Source: Actinomycetales bacterium
Lineage (GTDB): Bacteria; Actinomycetota; Actinomycetes; S36-B12
NCBI GenBank assembly: GCA_016125355.1
Contig: WGLX01000003.1
Location: forward strand, 62,001 to 126,000
Reading direction: 5' to 3'
Length of the DNA stretch: 64,000 bases
The notes beneath the pieces were generated by a model that ran no database searches, was not told where the DNA came from, and worked only from the letters and a program-made list of their open reading frames with translations. Shown here piece by piece: positions 35,208 through 43,876 of the stretch (within the stretch, counting starts at the first letter, position 1; each line of letters starts with the position of its first letter). Both the position numbers and the translations under genes were made by a program.

Positions 35208-36104
35208 ATGAAGGTCGCCATCACCGGGGCATCCGGACTCATCGGCACCGCCCTCGTCCAGCACCTGCGCGCGGAGGGGCACGATGTCGTGCGGCTCGTC
35301 CGCCGCACTGCCCAGGCCCCCGACGAGGTCTCGTGGGACCCGGCCGCGGGCACCATGGACCTCGACGGCCTCACGGGCACGGAGGGCGTGGTCAACCTCT
35401 CCGGAGCCGGCGTCGGCGACCGCCGATGGACGGACCCCTACAAGCGCGAGATCCTCGACAGCCGCATCGACAGCACCCACACCATCGTCACGGCCATCAC
35501 CCAGCTCGACCCGATGCCGCGTGTCCTGGTGTCCGCCTCCGCCATCGGCTTCTACGGCGACACCGGAAACCGGGCCGTCGACGAGACCGCACCGGCCGGC
35601 CAGGGCTTCCTCGCCGATGTCGTGCGCGCCTGGGAGGCCGCGTCGGTCCCGGCCGCGACCGCCGGGATCCGGGTGGCCAATCCGCGTACCGGCCTCGTCG
35701 TCTCCTCGCGGGGCGGTGCGTGGGCCCGCATGTTCCCGCTCTTCAAGTGGGGGCTCGGCGGGAAGCTCGGCCCCGGGAGCCAGTACTGGTCGTGGATCTC
35801 CATGCGCGATGAGGTCCGCGCCCTGCAGTTCCTCCTGGAGGACGACTCACTGTCCGGCCCGGTCAACCTCACGGCCCCCCTCCCCGTGACGAACGCCGAG
35901 GTGACGCGCGTCATGGGCAAGGTCCTCGGCAGGCCGACGATCCTTCCGGCCCCCGCCTTCGCGCTGAAGGCCGTGCTGGGCGAGTTCTCCACCGAGGTCC
36001 TCGGCAGTGCCCGCGTCCTGCCGAGCGCGCTGGAGAGCGCGGGCTTCCACTTCGAGGACGGGACCATCGAGTCGGCGATCCGAGCGGCTCTGGCAGGCTC
36101 GTAG
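35208..36104 (+). CDS. TIGR01777-family (SDR39U1-like) NAD(P)-dependent epimerase
   Basis: The 298-residue protein has the extended-SDR nucleotide loop VAITGASGLIGTALVQHL at the N-terminus, VVNLSGAGVGDRRW, the SASAIGFYGDTG motif with the active-site Tyr, and a DUF1731-type C-terminal region (KVLGRPTILPAPAFALKAVL). The substrate of this family is unknown. It starts at ATG 35208 behind GAGAGGG and ends 1 nt before the next gene, so the two are co-transcribed. Confidence 0.85.
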   Translation: MKVAITGASGLIGTALVQHLRAEGHDVVRLVRRTAQAPDEVSWDPAAGTMDLDGLTGTEGVVNLSGAGVGDRRWTDPYKREILDSRIDSTHTIVTAITQLDPMPRVLVSASAIGFYGDTGNRAVDETAPAGQGFLADVVRAWEAASVPAATAGIRVANPRTGLVVSSRGGAWARMFPLFKWGLGGKLGPGSQYWSWISMRDEVRALQFLLEDDSLSGPVNLTAPLPVTNAEVTRVMGKVLGRPTILPAPAFALKAVLGEFSTEVLGSARVLPSALESAGFHFEDGTIESAIRAALAGS

Positions 36105-36105
36105 C

Positions 36106-37368
36106 GTGCACGAACACGACGTCGTCATCATCGGCGCCGGCCTCGCCGGGCTGGCAGCCGCGCGGCAGCTGGCCATCCATGGTGTCGATGTCACGGTCCT
36201 CGAGGGCTCTGACGTTGTCGGGGGACGCGTGCGGACCGACATCGTCGACGGCCTTCGACTCGACCGGGGCTTCCAGGTGTTCAACCCGGCCTACCCGGAG
36301 CCGGCTCGCGTCCTCGACTACGACGCCCTCGACCTGCGCCCGTTCGACAAGGGCGTCGTGGCGCTCACCGACAACGGCCCCACCCGGCTCGGCGACCCGC
36401 GGAGCCTGCCCGGCTGGACCACGGACAGCATGTCCCGCCGCTCCGGGCGACTGCCCGGCAAGCTGCGCTTCGCCCGATACGCGTGGCAGAACACCCGCCT
36501 GACGCGCCGGGAGAGGGAGCACGCCACGGACATGCCGGCCGACGTCGCGCTGCTCTCCGCAGGGGTCGGAGCCGATCTCCTGGAGACGGTGCTCCGGCCC
36601 TTCTTCAGCGGCGTCTTCCTCGAGGACCGCCTCGAGACCTCCCGCCGCTTCCTCGACCTGGTCCTGCTCAGTTTCGCGAAGGGCCACCCCGCCGTCCCGG
36701 CGGGTGGCATGCAGGCGATCCCGAACCAGCTTCGCGATGCGCTGCCCCCAGGCACTGTGCGCACGGGCGTCGAGGTCAACAGCGTCGATGACGGCATCGT
36801 CCACACGGCGGACGGCGCCGTCCGTGCCCGCACCGTCATCGTGGCGACGGACCCCCAGGCCGCCGCACAGCTGCTGCCGACCCTGCCCGTGCCCACTGGC
36901 CGCGACGTCACCACGTGGTACTACGTGGCCGACACCCGACCGGGGCTGCTCACCTCGGGCCGACCGGTCGTGGTGATCGACGGCCGTCCGCATCATGGAC
37001 CCGTGGTCAACACCGTGGTCCTGACGCACGCCGCCCCGTCCTATGCCACCCGCGACCGGGTGCTCGTGTCCGCCTCCGCTCTCGGGCTGCACGACGACAC
37101 GACCACCGAGGGTGCGGTGCGCAACCACCTCGCGCAGCTGTACGGCGTGGGAACGCGGTCCTGGGAGCTTGTGGGCCGATATCCGATCCGCTACGCCCTC
37201 CCCGCGATGACCCCGCCGTTCGAGGTGCGCAAGCCAGTCGCCCTGGGCGAGTGGCTGTTCGTCGCGGGCGACCATCGCGATACCGGCTCGATCCAGGGCG
37301 CGATGGTCAGCGGGCGCCGCGCCGCCGACGCCGCCCTCGTGCAGCTTGGGCTGCAGCCGGTCTCCTGA
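36106..37368 (+). CDS. FAD-dependent amine oxidase/protoporphyrinogen oxidase-like protein
   Basis: The 420-residue protein starts at GTG 36106 and shows the Rossmann motif [41 protein letters not shown] and the C-terminal FAD motif [21 protein letters not shown]. The layout is that of NAD(P)/FAD-binding amine oxidase-like proteins such as carotenoid or porphyrin oxidoreductases. The substrate cannot be told; no other pigment gene is nearby. Confidence 0.82.
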   Translation: MHEHDVVIIGAGLAGLAAARQLAIHGVDVTVLEGSDVVGGRVRTDIVDGLRLDRGFQVFNPAYPEPARVLDYDALDLRPFDKGVVALTDNGPTRLGDPRSLPGWTTDSMSRRSGRLPGKLRFARYAWQNTRLTRREREHATDMPADVALLSAGVGADLLETVLRPFFSGVFLEDRLETSRRFLDLVLLSFAKGHPAVPAGGMQAIPNQLRDALPPGTVRTGVEVNSVDDGIVHTADGAVRARTVIVATDPQAAAQLLPTLPVPTGRDVTTWYYVADTRPGLLTSGRPVVVIDGRPHHGPVVNTVVLTHAAPSYATRDRVLVSASALGLHDDTTTEGAVRNHLAQLYGVGTRSWELVGRYPIRYALPAMTPPFEVRKPVALGEWLFVAGDHRDTGSIQGAMVSGRRAADAALVQLGLQPVS

Positions 37369-37382
37369 CGTAAGGTGCTTTC

Positions 37383-38039
37383 GTGACTGCTCCTGCCACT
37401 CCCCGCCTACGGGTCGAGCATGTGGGCTTCGGGGAAGCCCGGGTGGACTACCAGGCGGGCTGGGACCTGCAGCGCCGGGTGCATGCCGACGTGGTCGCAG
37501 GGCGGGCGCCAGACACCGTGCTGCTCCTGGAGCACGAGTCGGTGTTCACGGCGGGTCGGCGCACGGAGCCGTTCGAGCGGCCCTTCGACGGCACGCCGGT
37601 GGTCGACGTGGATCGCGGGGGCAAGATCACCTGGCATGGGCCGGGGCAGATCGTGGGGTATCCGATCGTGCGACTGCCGTCGCCGATGGCGGTGGTCGAT
37701 CACGTACGCCGGCTCGAGGCGATGCTCATGGACGTGTGCGCGGACCTCGTCGTCGAGACGATGCGGGTCACCGGCCGGTCGGGGGTGTGGATCGCCGCGG
37801 ACGAGCGGGGCCCAGAGCGCAAGATCGCCGCGATCGGGGTGCGGGTCTCCCAGGGCGTGACGATGCACGGCTTCGCGCTGAACTGCAACTGCGACCTGAC
37901 ATGGTTCGACCGGATCATCCCGTGCGGAATATCCGACGCGGCTGTGACGTCACTGTCGAAGGAACTCGGGCGGGACGTGTCGGTGGCGGAGGCGCTGCCG
38001 GTCGTCGAGGCGCATCTGGGAAGGATCGTGCAGTGGTAG
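37383..38039 (+). CDS. lipB: Octanoyltransferase
   Basis: LipB moves octanoyl from acyl carrier protein to lipoyl domains, the first step of lipoate synthesis. The 218-residue protein has [15 protein letters not shown], the signature [40 protein letters not shown] with the catalytic Lys, and IIPCGI with the catalytic Cys. The GTG at 37383 is fixed by a TAAGGT box exactly 6 nt upstream. Its stop overlaps lipA by 7 nt. Confidence 0.94.
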   Translation: MTAPATPRLRVEHVGFGEARVDYQAGWDLQRRVHADVVAGRAPDTVLLLEHESVFTAGRRTEPFERPFDGTPVVDVDRGGKITWHGPGQIVGYPIVRLPSPMAVVDHVRRLEAMLMDVCADLVVETMRVTGRSGVWIAADERGPERKIAAIGVRVSQGVTMHGFALNCNCDLTWFDRIIPCGISDAAVTSLSKELGRDVSVAEALPVVEAHLGRIVQW

Positions 38040-38998
38040 ACCCGGTCGTGAAGGACCCGGTGGATCCGGTGGTGGCGACCGGCCCGGACGGGCGGCGGAT
38101 GCTGCGGATCGAAGCGCGCAATGCCTCGGTGCCCATCGAACGCAAGCCGGAGTGGATCCGCACCCGGCTGCGGACCGGACCGGAGTTCTCCAAGATCCAC
38201 GGGCTGGTGAAGTCGGAGGGCCTGCACACGGTGTGCCAGGAGGCGGGCTGCCCGAACATCTACGAATGCTGGGAGGACCGGGAGGCGACGTTCCTGATCG
38301 GCGGGGAGCAGTGCACCCGCCGCTGCGACTTCTGCCAGATCGACACCGGCAAGCCTGCGCCGTTGGACCGCGACGAGCCGCGGCGTGTCGCGGAATCGGT
38401 CCGCACGATGGGCCTGCGCTACGCCACCGTCACCGGGGTGACTCGTGACGACCTCGAGGACGAGGGTGCTTGGCTGTGGGCGGAGACCATCCGGCAGATC
38501 CACGCCCTGAATCCCGGTACCGGGGTCGAGGTCCTCATCCCGGACTTCTCCGGCAAGGCCGACCTGCTGCAGGTGGTCTTCGACGCCGGCCCGCAGGTGC
38601 TGGCGCACAACGTCGAGACCGTGCCGCGGATCTTCAAGCGGATCCGGCCCGCGTTCACCTACGAGCGCTCACTGGACGTCATCACCGCCGCACGCGATGC
38701 CGGCCTGGTCACCAAGTCCAACCTCATCCTCGGCATGGGCGAGGAGATCGACGAGGTCCACCAGGCTCTCCACGACCTGCACGACGCCGGCTGCGACCTG
38801 GTCACCATCACCCAGTACCTGCGTCCCACGCCGCGGCACCACCCCGTTGAACGCTGGGTCCACCCGGACGAGTTCCTCGCCCTGCAGGACTACGCCACCA
38901 GCCTCGGTTTCGCGGGCGTGCTGTCCGGACCCCTCGTCCGCTCCAGCTACCGCGCCGGACGCCTCTACCAGCAGGCCATCCAGTCCCGTCTGCCTTGA
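38033..38998 (+). CDS. lipA: Lipoyl synthase (radical SAM)
   Basis: LipA inserts two sulfur atoms into the protein-bound octanoyl group. The 321-residue product has the auxiliary cluster motif [12 protein letters not shown], the radical-SAM motif CTRRCDFCQ, and the C-terminal [16 protein letters not shown] with the third-cluster Ser. It starts at GTG 38033 (GTG 38048 is possible). With lipB it supplies lipoyl groups to the E2 encoded at 33.3 kb and to the glycine cleavage system. Confidence 0.95.
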   Translation: MVDPVVKDPVDPVVATGPDGRRMLRIEARNASVPIERKPEWIRTRLRTGPEFSKIHGLVKSEGLHTVCQEAGCPNIYECWEDREATFLIGGEQCTRRCDFCQIDTGKPAPLDRDEPRRVAESVRTMGLRYATVTGVTRDDLEDEGAWLWAETIRQIHALNPGTGVEVLIPDFSGKADLLQVVFDAGPQVLAHNVETVPRIFKRIRPAFTYERSLDVITAARDAGLVTKSNLILGMGEEIDEVHQALHDLHDAGCDLVTITQYLRPTPRHHPVERWVHPDEFLALQDYATSLGFAGVLSGPLVRSSYRAGRLYQQAIQSRLP

Positions 38999-39064
38999 GG
39001 TTGGGCACCGCAGGCTGCAGTACCGACGCACCCGGCCCCGCGGTGACCATCTAGGCTTGCGGCC

Positions 39065-39739
39065 ATGTTCGGCAAGATCCGGTCCACGTTCTCGTCCCTC
39101 GCGCAGAACTGGCAGATGACCCAGAAGGTCTATCGCCTGCTGCCCCTCGAGGTCGCCGGGATCTTCTTCGGCGTTCTCCTGGTCGTCCTCATCCCCGTCG
39201 GGCTGTGGCTGAACTGGATCACCGCGGCCATCCTCGCGATCCCGCTCGCCATGCTCGCGGGCACCTACTGGTTCAGCCGCCGCGCCATGCGCGCCGCCTA
39301 CGCGCAGATCGAGGGGCAGCCCGGTGCCGCCGCCGCGGTCGTGCAGTCGTACCGCGGCGGCAACTGGCTGATCACCCCCGCGGTGGCGGTGAACAAGAGC
39401 CAGGACATCGTGCACCGGGTGGTCGGCCGCCCGGGAGTGGTGCTGCTGTCGGAAGGCCCGTCGAACCGCGTGGTGCCGATGCTCGCCAATGAGCGCAAGC
39501 GCACCGCCCGGTGGCTGCCCGACATCCCGATCTACGAGATCCAGGTCGGCAACGCCGACGATCAGGTCACCCTCCTGAAGCTGCAGAAGGCGCTGAACAA
39601 ACTGCCCCGGAACCTGCGTGGCGGCGAGATCACCGAGGTGCGTCGCCGGCTGGACGCGTTGGGCAATGCCGCGTCGTCGATGCCGATCCCGAAGGGGCCG
39701 ATGCCGACGAGCACGCGGCAGGTGCGCCGCCAGCGCTGA
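39065..39739 (+). CDS. DUF4191 membrane protein
   Basis: The 224-residue protein has two close transmembrane helices (about residues 28-50 and 53-75) and then a soluble domain with RGGNWLITPAVAVNKSQDIVHRVVGRPGVVLLSEG, read as RGGNWLITPAVAVNKSQ and DIVHRVVGRPGVVLLSEG. This matches DUF4191, a conserved actinobacterial family often found next to lipA, with unknown role. TAGGCT lies 7 nt before the ATG. Confidence 0.85.
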   Translation: MFGKIRSTFSSLAQNWQMTQKVYRLLPLEVAGIFFGVLLVVLIPVGLWLNWITAAILAIPLAMLAGTYWFSRRAMRAAYAQIEGQPGAAAAVVQSYRGGNWLITPAVAVNKSQDIVHRVVGRPGVVLLSEGPSNRVVPMLANERKRTARWLPDIPIYEIQVGNADDQVTLLKLQKALNKLPRNLRGGEITEVRRRLDALGNAASSMPIPKGPMPTSTRQVRRQR

Positions 39740-39793
39740 GGAGCGAGCGCAGCGAGCCCCGGAGGCGCGGGCGCAACAACCCGCCAGCGCTGA
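39727..39793 (+). repeat. REP-like element flanked by 13-bp direct repeats
   Basis: CCGCCAGCGCTGA occurs at 39727-39739 (the end and stop of the DUF4191 gene) and again at 39781-39793. Between them are 41 bp containing GAGCGAGCGCAGCGAGC, a sequence type common as extragenic repeats in high-GC actinobacteria. The direct repeat looks like a target duplication made on insertion. Confidence 0.5.
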
Positions 39794-39799
39794 AACCCC

Positions 39800-39859
39800 A
39801 TGCTGCGTCACTCGTTGCTGGACATTTCGGATACGACTCCTCAACAACTGACGCAGCAT
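39800..39859. repeat. Inverted repeat ATGCTGCGTCA / TGACGCAGCAT
   Basis: An 11-bp perfect stem (39800-39810 with 39849-39859) is extended after an internal loop by GTTG/CAAC. It lies between the convergent DUF4191 and RDD genes and is a likely bidirectional terminator. The CTGCGTCA core also occurs in the hairpin after qcrB. Confidence 0.6.
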
Positions 39860-39896
39860 TGGAGGGTGAGCGCCGCGAACGCCACAGGCCCGTGGG

Positions 39897-40283
39897 TCAG
39901 CGCGCGCGGATGACGACGGAGTCCACCGCCCGGTCGTGCAGCCCGCGGCCGAACGAGTCCACCACCACCGCGGGGATCACCAGGCACAGCAGCAACGTGC
40001 GCAACGCCACGCGGCCGAGGGAGAGCCGGGAGCCGTCCGTGCGCACCACGGCCAGCCCCAGGAGGCGCTGCCCGAAGGACGCCCCGATCAGCCAGGTGAG
40101 CACGATCACCTCGAGGGCGAACAGCGCGAGGATGGCGGCCGAGCTCTCCAGGGAGCCGTAGGCGACATCCCGGAACACCAGCAGGGACACGCCGATCGCG
40201 GCCACCCAGTCGATGACGATGGCGATAATGCGGCGGCCGAACCCGGCGATCTCCCCCGGCGCGGGACGGACGGCTTCGCTCAC
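39897..40283 (-). CDS. RDD-family membrane protein
   Basis: The 128-residue protein begins VSEAVRPAPGEIAGFGRRI and has three hydrophobic helices (residues 20-40, 50-70, 95-112) with the R and D residues that name the family (GRRIIAIVIDW near the start; HDRAVDSVVI at the end). The function of RDD proteins is mostly unknown; some are linked to transport. A TAGCGT box lies exactly 6 nt before the GTG start. It is divergent from glnA. Confidence 0.8.
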   Translation of the reverse strand: MSEAVRPAPGEIAGFGRRIIAIVIDWVAAIGVSLLVFRDVAYGSLESSAAILALFALEVIVLTWLIGASFGQRLLGLAVVRTDGSRLSLGRVALRTLLLCLVIPAVVVDSFGRGLHDRAVDSVVIRAR

Positions 40284-40305
40284 GGCGACACGCTACCGAC
40301 TGCCC

Positions 40306-40344
40306 GTTAACACGGCCGAAACAGTCGAGACATGCCCGAGACAT
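40306..40344 (+). promoter_or_regulatory. Candidate GlnR-like operator upstream of glnA
   Basis: TTAAC-N6-GAAAC (40307-40322) fits the GTNAC-N6-GAAAC pattern known for GlnR sites of actinobacteria, and after another 6 nt comes a weaker GACAT-N6-GACAT (40329-40344). The site is about 120 nt upstream of the glnA start. A similar site lies before glnA2. No GlnR gene is in this window. Confidence 0.45.
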
Positions 40345-40466
40345 TGCCAGTACGTATTGTTCGACGCGTCGGAGGCAGCCGCCCCGACCCGGCGGGATCC
40401 CCCGCGCGAGGCGAACGCACCATCGAGGTGCACGACCAGCGCTCGCACCAGCGAGCAGGAGGTGAC

Positions 40467-41891
40467 ATGTTCAGTTCCAACGACGAGGTCAAGAAGTACA
40501 TCAAGGACGAGGGCGTCGAGTTCGTCGATGTCCGCTTCATCGACCTCCCCGGCATCATGCAGCACTTCAACGTCCCGGCCGTGTCGTTCGACGACGCAGC
40601 CTTCGAGGACGGGCTCATGTTCGACGGATCGTCGATCCGCGGCTTCCAGGCCATCAACGAGTCCGACATGAAGCTGCTGCCGGACCCGCAGACGGCCTTC
40701 GTCGACCCCTTCCGCAAGGCGAAGACGCTGGTCATGAACTTCTCCATCGTTGACCCCTTCACGGGCGAGCCGTACGCCCGCGACCCGCGTGGTGTCGCGG
40801 CCAAGGCCGAGGCCTACCTCAAGACGACCGGCGTCGCCGACACGTCGTACTTCGGCCCCGAGGCCGAGTTCTACGTCTTCGACGACGTCCGCTACGACAC
40901 CCAGGCCAACGAGGGCTACTACCACATCGACTCGATCGAAGGCGCGTGGAACACCGGCCGGGTCGAGGAGGGTGGCAACCGCGGTTACAAGACCCGCTTC
41001 AAGGGCGGCTACTTCCCCGTTCCGCCGGTCGACCACTTCGCGGACATCCGCGACGACATGGTCGCCAAGCTCCTGCAGGTCGGGCTCCAGGTCGAGCGCT
41101 CGCACCACGAGGTGGGCACAGCCGGCCAGGGCGAGATCAACTACCGCTTCAACACCCTGCAGCACGCGGCCGATGAGGTGATGCTCTTCAAGTACATCAT
41201 CAAGAACGTCGCCTGGGAGCATGGCAAGACCGCCACGTTCATGCCGAAGCCGCTCTTCGGCGACAACGGATCCGGCATGCACTGCCACCAGTCGCTGTGG
41301 AAGGACGGCGATCCGCTGTTCTACGACGAGAAGGGCTACGGCGGCCTGTCCGACCTCGCTCGCTGGTACATCGGCGGCCTGCTGCACCACGCACCGTCGC
41401 TGCTGGCCTTCACCAACCCGACGGTCAACTCCTACCACCGCCTGGTCCCGGGCTTCGAGGCTCCGGTGAACCTCGTGTACTCGGCCCGCAACCGCTCGGC
41501 CTGCATCCGCATCCCGGTCACGGGCAGCAACCCGAAGGCCAAGCGCATCGAGTTCCGGGTGCCCGACCCGTCGAGCAACCCCTACCTCGCGATGTCCGCC
41601 ATGCTCATGGCCGGACTGGACGGCATCAAGAACCGCATCGAGCCGCACGCACCGGTCGACAAGGACCTGTACGAGCTGCCGCCGGACGAGGCCGCCAACA
41701 TCCCGCAGGTGCCGGGCTCCCTCTCGGCCGTGCTCGACGCCCTCGAGGAGGACAACGAGTACCTGCAGGCGGGCGGCGTGTTCACGGCCGACCTCATCGA
41801 GACCTGGATCGACTACAAGCGGGCCAACGAGGTCGCCCCGATCCAGCTGCGTCCGCACCCGTATGAGTTCGAGCTGTACTACGACATCTAG
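40467..41891 (+). CDS. glnA: Glutamine synthetase type I (beta)
   Basis: GlnA makes glutamine from glutamate, ammonia and ATP as a dodecamer. The 474-residue protein starts at ATG 40467 behind a near-perfect AGGAGGTGA. It has [30 protein letters not shown] metal ligands, [17 protein letters not shown] and the adenylylation loop [11 protein letters not shown] with Tyr402. GlnE at 43.8-46.9 kb is the enzyme that would modify this tyrosine. The open frame extends upstream but lacks homology there. A hairpin terminator follows. Confidence 0.96.
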   Translation: MFSSNDEVKKYIKDEGVEFVDVRFIDLPGIMQHFNVPAVSFDDAAFEDGLMFDGSSIRGFQAINESDMKLLPDPQTAFVDPFRKAKTLVMNFSIVDPFTGEPYARDPRGVAAKAEAYLKTTGVADTSYFGPEAEFYVFDDVRYDTQANEGYYHIDSIEGAWNTGRVEEGGNRGYKTRFKGGYFPVPPVDHFADIRDDMVAKLLQVGLQVERSHHEVGTAGQGEINYRFNTLQHAADEVMLFKYIIKNVAWEHGKTATFMPKPLFGDNGSGMHCHQSLWKDGDPLFYDEKGYGGLSDLARWYIGGLLHHAPSLLAFTNPTVNSYHRLVPGFEAPVNLVYSARNRSACIRIPVTGSNPKAKRIEFRVPDPSSNPYLAMSAMLMAGLDGIKNRIEPHAPVDKDLYELPPDEAANIPQVPGSLSAVLDALEEDNEYLQAGGVFTADLIETWIDYKRANEVAPIQLRPHPYEFELYYDI

Positions 41892-41971
41892 TCGACCAGC
41901 GGTCACGTTTGCGCATGACGTGAACCAGCGGGCTCCCTCCGCGTCGATTCGCCTCGCGCGCAAGGGAACAG

Positions 41972-42002
41972 CGAGGCCCCCCGGCCCAGCCGGGGGGCCT
42001 CG
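41972..42002 (+). terminator. Intrinsic-type terminator after glnA
   Basis: CGAGGCCCCCCGGC pairs perfectly with GCCGGGGGGCCTCG around a 3-nt CCA loop (14-bp GC-rich stem), 80 nt after the glnA stop. Only TCTGCATT follows, so the U-tract is weak. Confidence 0.8.
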
Positions 42003-42026
42003 TCTGCATTCGCGCATACTGGGGAC

Positions 42027-42494
42027 ATGAATCGCGGGGTGATCGGGTGGCTGCTCGTTGCTGCCCAGTTCGTCCTGCTGATCGCCCTCGTCCTCCTCCC
42101 CCGGGAGGTGCCGACCCTGGCCCGGCTGGCGGTCGGGGTCCCCCTCGCCGCGGCCGGGATCGTCCTGGGGCTGGTGTCCTTCCGCCACCTGGGGAATGCG
42201 CTGACGCCGACCCCGGTGCCGATCGAAGGCGCGGGACTACGCACCTCAGGCGCCTACCGGTACGTCCGGCATCCCATCTACTCGTCGATCCTGCTCATGG
42301 CGGCGGGTTACGCCTGCATGGTGGGCACGGCGTGGACGTGGGTGGGGGTCGGTGTGCTCGTGGTGTTCTTCCTCGCAAAATCGCGGTGGGAGGATGCCTT
42401 GCTGGCGGAGGCGTACGGTCCACAATGGACGGACTGGGCGTCGCACACCGGTGCGCTCGTCCCACGGATGAATCGAGGGGGCCAGGGCGCGTGA
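42027..42494 (+). CDS. Isoprenylcysteine carboxyl methyltransferase-like membrane protein
   Basis: The 155-residue protein has four to five hydrophobic helices and the ICMT/PEMT-family SAM region: RTSGAYRYVRHPIYSSILLMAAG and the C-terminal KSRWEDALLAEAYGPQW with the Glu-Glu-type motif (E-x-x-L-x-x-x-Y-G). It probably methylates a membrane-bound substrate. A CATACT box lies exactly 6 nt before the ATG. The stop overlaps the next gene by 4 nt (GTGA). Confidence 0.8.
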   Translation: MNRGVIGWLLVAAQFVLLIALVLLPREVPTLARLAVGVPLAAAGIVLGLVSFRHLGNALTPTPVPIEGAGLRTSGAYRYVRHPIYSSILLMAAGYACMVGTAWTWVGVGVLVVFFLAKSRWEDALLAEAYGPQWTDWASHTGALVPRMNRGGQGA

Positions 42495-43876
42495 GTGACC
42501 CGAGCACGGACGAGGAAGCGACCACCCGCCGCGGGGGACGGCATCGTTCCCGGCTCGGGGCCTGGGGAATCACGTGGCGGGTCCTCGCCGGCCTCGCCGT
42601 CGTGGTCCTCGTCTGGGCGTCCGTGACGTTCTACCGCACCTGGTCGAACTCCGACGGCGAGCCGACGAATGTCATCGTGGCCACGTGGATGCGCGACAAC
42701 CACATGGGGCCCCTCGTCGCAAAGCTGGAGGACTTCTACTACCAGCACATCAACACCCCGGAGGTCGGCGGCACTCCCCAACTCTCTGCCGACCTGACCG
42801 CCGAGGACACCGCGGGGCTCGACGCGTCCGATCTAGCGGCCGACAGCGAGGGCACCGCACCGCTCCCGGCCGCAGGCGGCTCGGAGCCGCTCCTGCTGAC
42901 GCCCGTGGACCGCAGCAGCATGCCGAACCCGCAGCCCACCACGAGCAGCACCGTCCGCACCCACCTGAACCCCCCACCGCCGATCGTCTCCCCGGTCAAG
43001 AATCCCGAGCCCAAGGAAGGCGTGTGGCAGCCTGTCGCCAGTCGGGTCGACGGCATCCCGGCCGTCTACGTGACACGCGTGCGGGCGGACGACGTTCACA
43101 CCAGCTACTACGCGTCGGTCATGTGGATCGACACCGACCTGGCGAAGGTCATGTTCGTCCCCGGCTACGAGGAGCCCGGCGGCCCGAATCCGTACGACGG
43201 CGCGCTGCCCAAGACGTACTGGCCGGACGTCCTGGCCAACGTCAACGGCGGGTTCCGGCTCGACGACACGCAGGGCGGCTACTACTTCGAGGGCAAGACG
43301 GTCCGGCCCCTGGTCAAGGGCAAGGCGTCTGCGGTCATCTACAAGGACGGATCGATCGTGATCGGCAAGTGGGGACGCGACGTCTCCATGGACGCGGATG
43401 TCGCCGTCGTTCGCCAGAACCTCGACCTCATCGTCGACAAGGGCACGTCCAAGGTCACCAATGGCGCAGACAACGTCGTGTGGGGAGCGACCACCGACAA
43501 GGAGAGCCTCGCCTGGCGGTCCGCCATCGGCCAGCGCAAGGACGGCAGCATCGTCTATGTCGGTTCGCCGTACCTGTCGGCCGCCGGTCTCGGCAACGTG
43601 CTCGTGGGAGCCGGGGTCGAGCGGGCGATGGTGCTCGACATGAACGACTGGTGGACGGCCGGGTTCTACTTCCGCCACAAGAAGAACGGCACTCCCCTGT
43701 GCCGCAAGCTGGACCCGGCGATCCAGGAGAACTGCGACCGGTTCCTCCAGCGCTACAAGCGTGACAGCTTCCAGTTCCTGGCCAAGCCGGCACCGAGGCC
43801 CTCAGCGACGCCCGCACCGCGGCCGACATCGAGCTCGTCGCCCTACGCGTCCGCGTCGTCGTCCTCGACCCCGTAG
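42491..43876 (+). CDS. Membrane-anchored phosphodiester glycosidase-like (NAGPA domain) protein
   Basis: The 461-residue protein has a basic N-terminus, one transmembrane helix (VLAGLAVVVLVWASVTFY, about residues 33-50), an acidic and proline-rich stalk, and a C-terminal domain with ANVNGGFRLDDTQGGYYFEG, VVRQNLDLIVDKG, WGATTDKESLAWRSAIGQ and LVGAGVERAMVLDMNDWW, which match the NAGPA/DUF2233 fold. It ends with a Ser/Pro-rich tail. It probably acts on cell-wall or exopolymer phosphodiesters. Its last 34 bp overlap the end of glnE on the other strand. Confidence 0.75.
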   Translation: MSDPSTDEEATTRRGGRHRSRLGAWGITWRVLAGLAVVVLVWASVTFYRTWSNSDGEPTNVIVATWMRDNHMGPLVAKLEDFYYQHINTPEVGGTPQLSADLTAEDTAGLDASDLAADSEGTAPLPAAGGSEPLLLTPVDRSSMPNPQPTTSSTVRTHLNPPPPIVSPVKNPEPKEGVWQPVASRVDGIPAVYVTRVRADDVHTSYYASVMWIDTDLAKVMFVPGYEEPGGPNPYDGALPKTYWPDVLANVNGGFRLDDTQGGYYFEGKTVRPLVKGKASAVIYKDGSIVIGKWGRDVSMDADVAVVRQNLDLIVDKGTSKVTNGADNVVWGATTDKESLAWRSAIGQRKDGSIVYVGSPYLSAAGLGNVLVGAGVERAMVLDMNDWWTAGFYFRHKKNGTPLCRKLDPAIQENCDRFLQRYKRDSFQFLAKPAPRPSATPAPRPTSSSSPYASASSSSTP

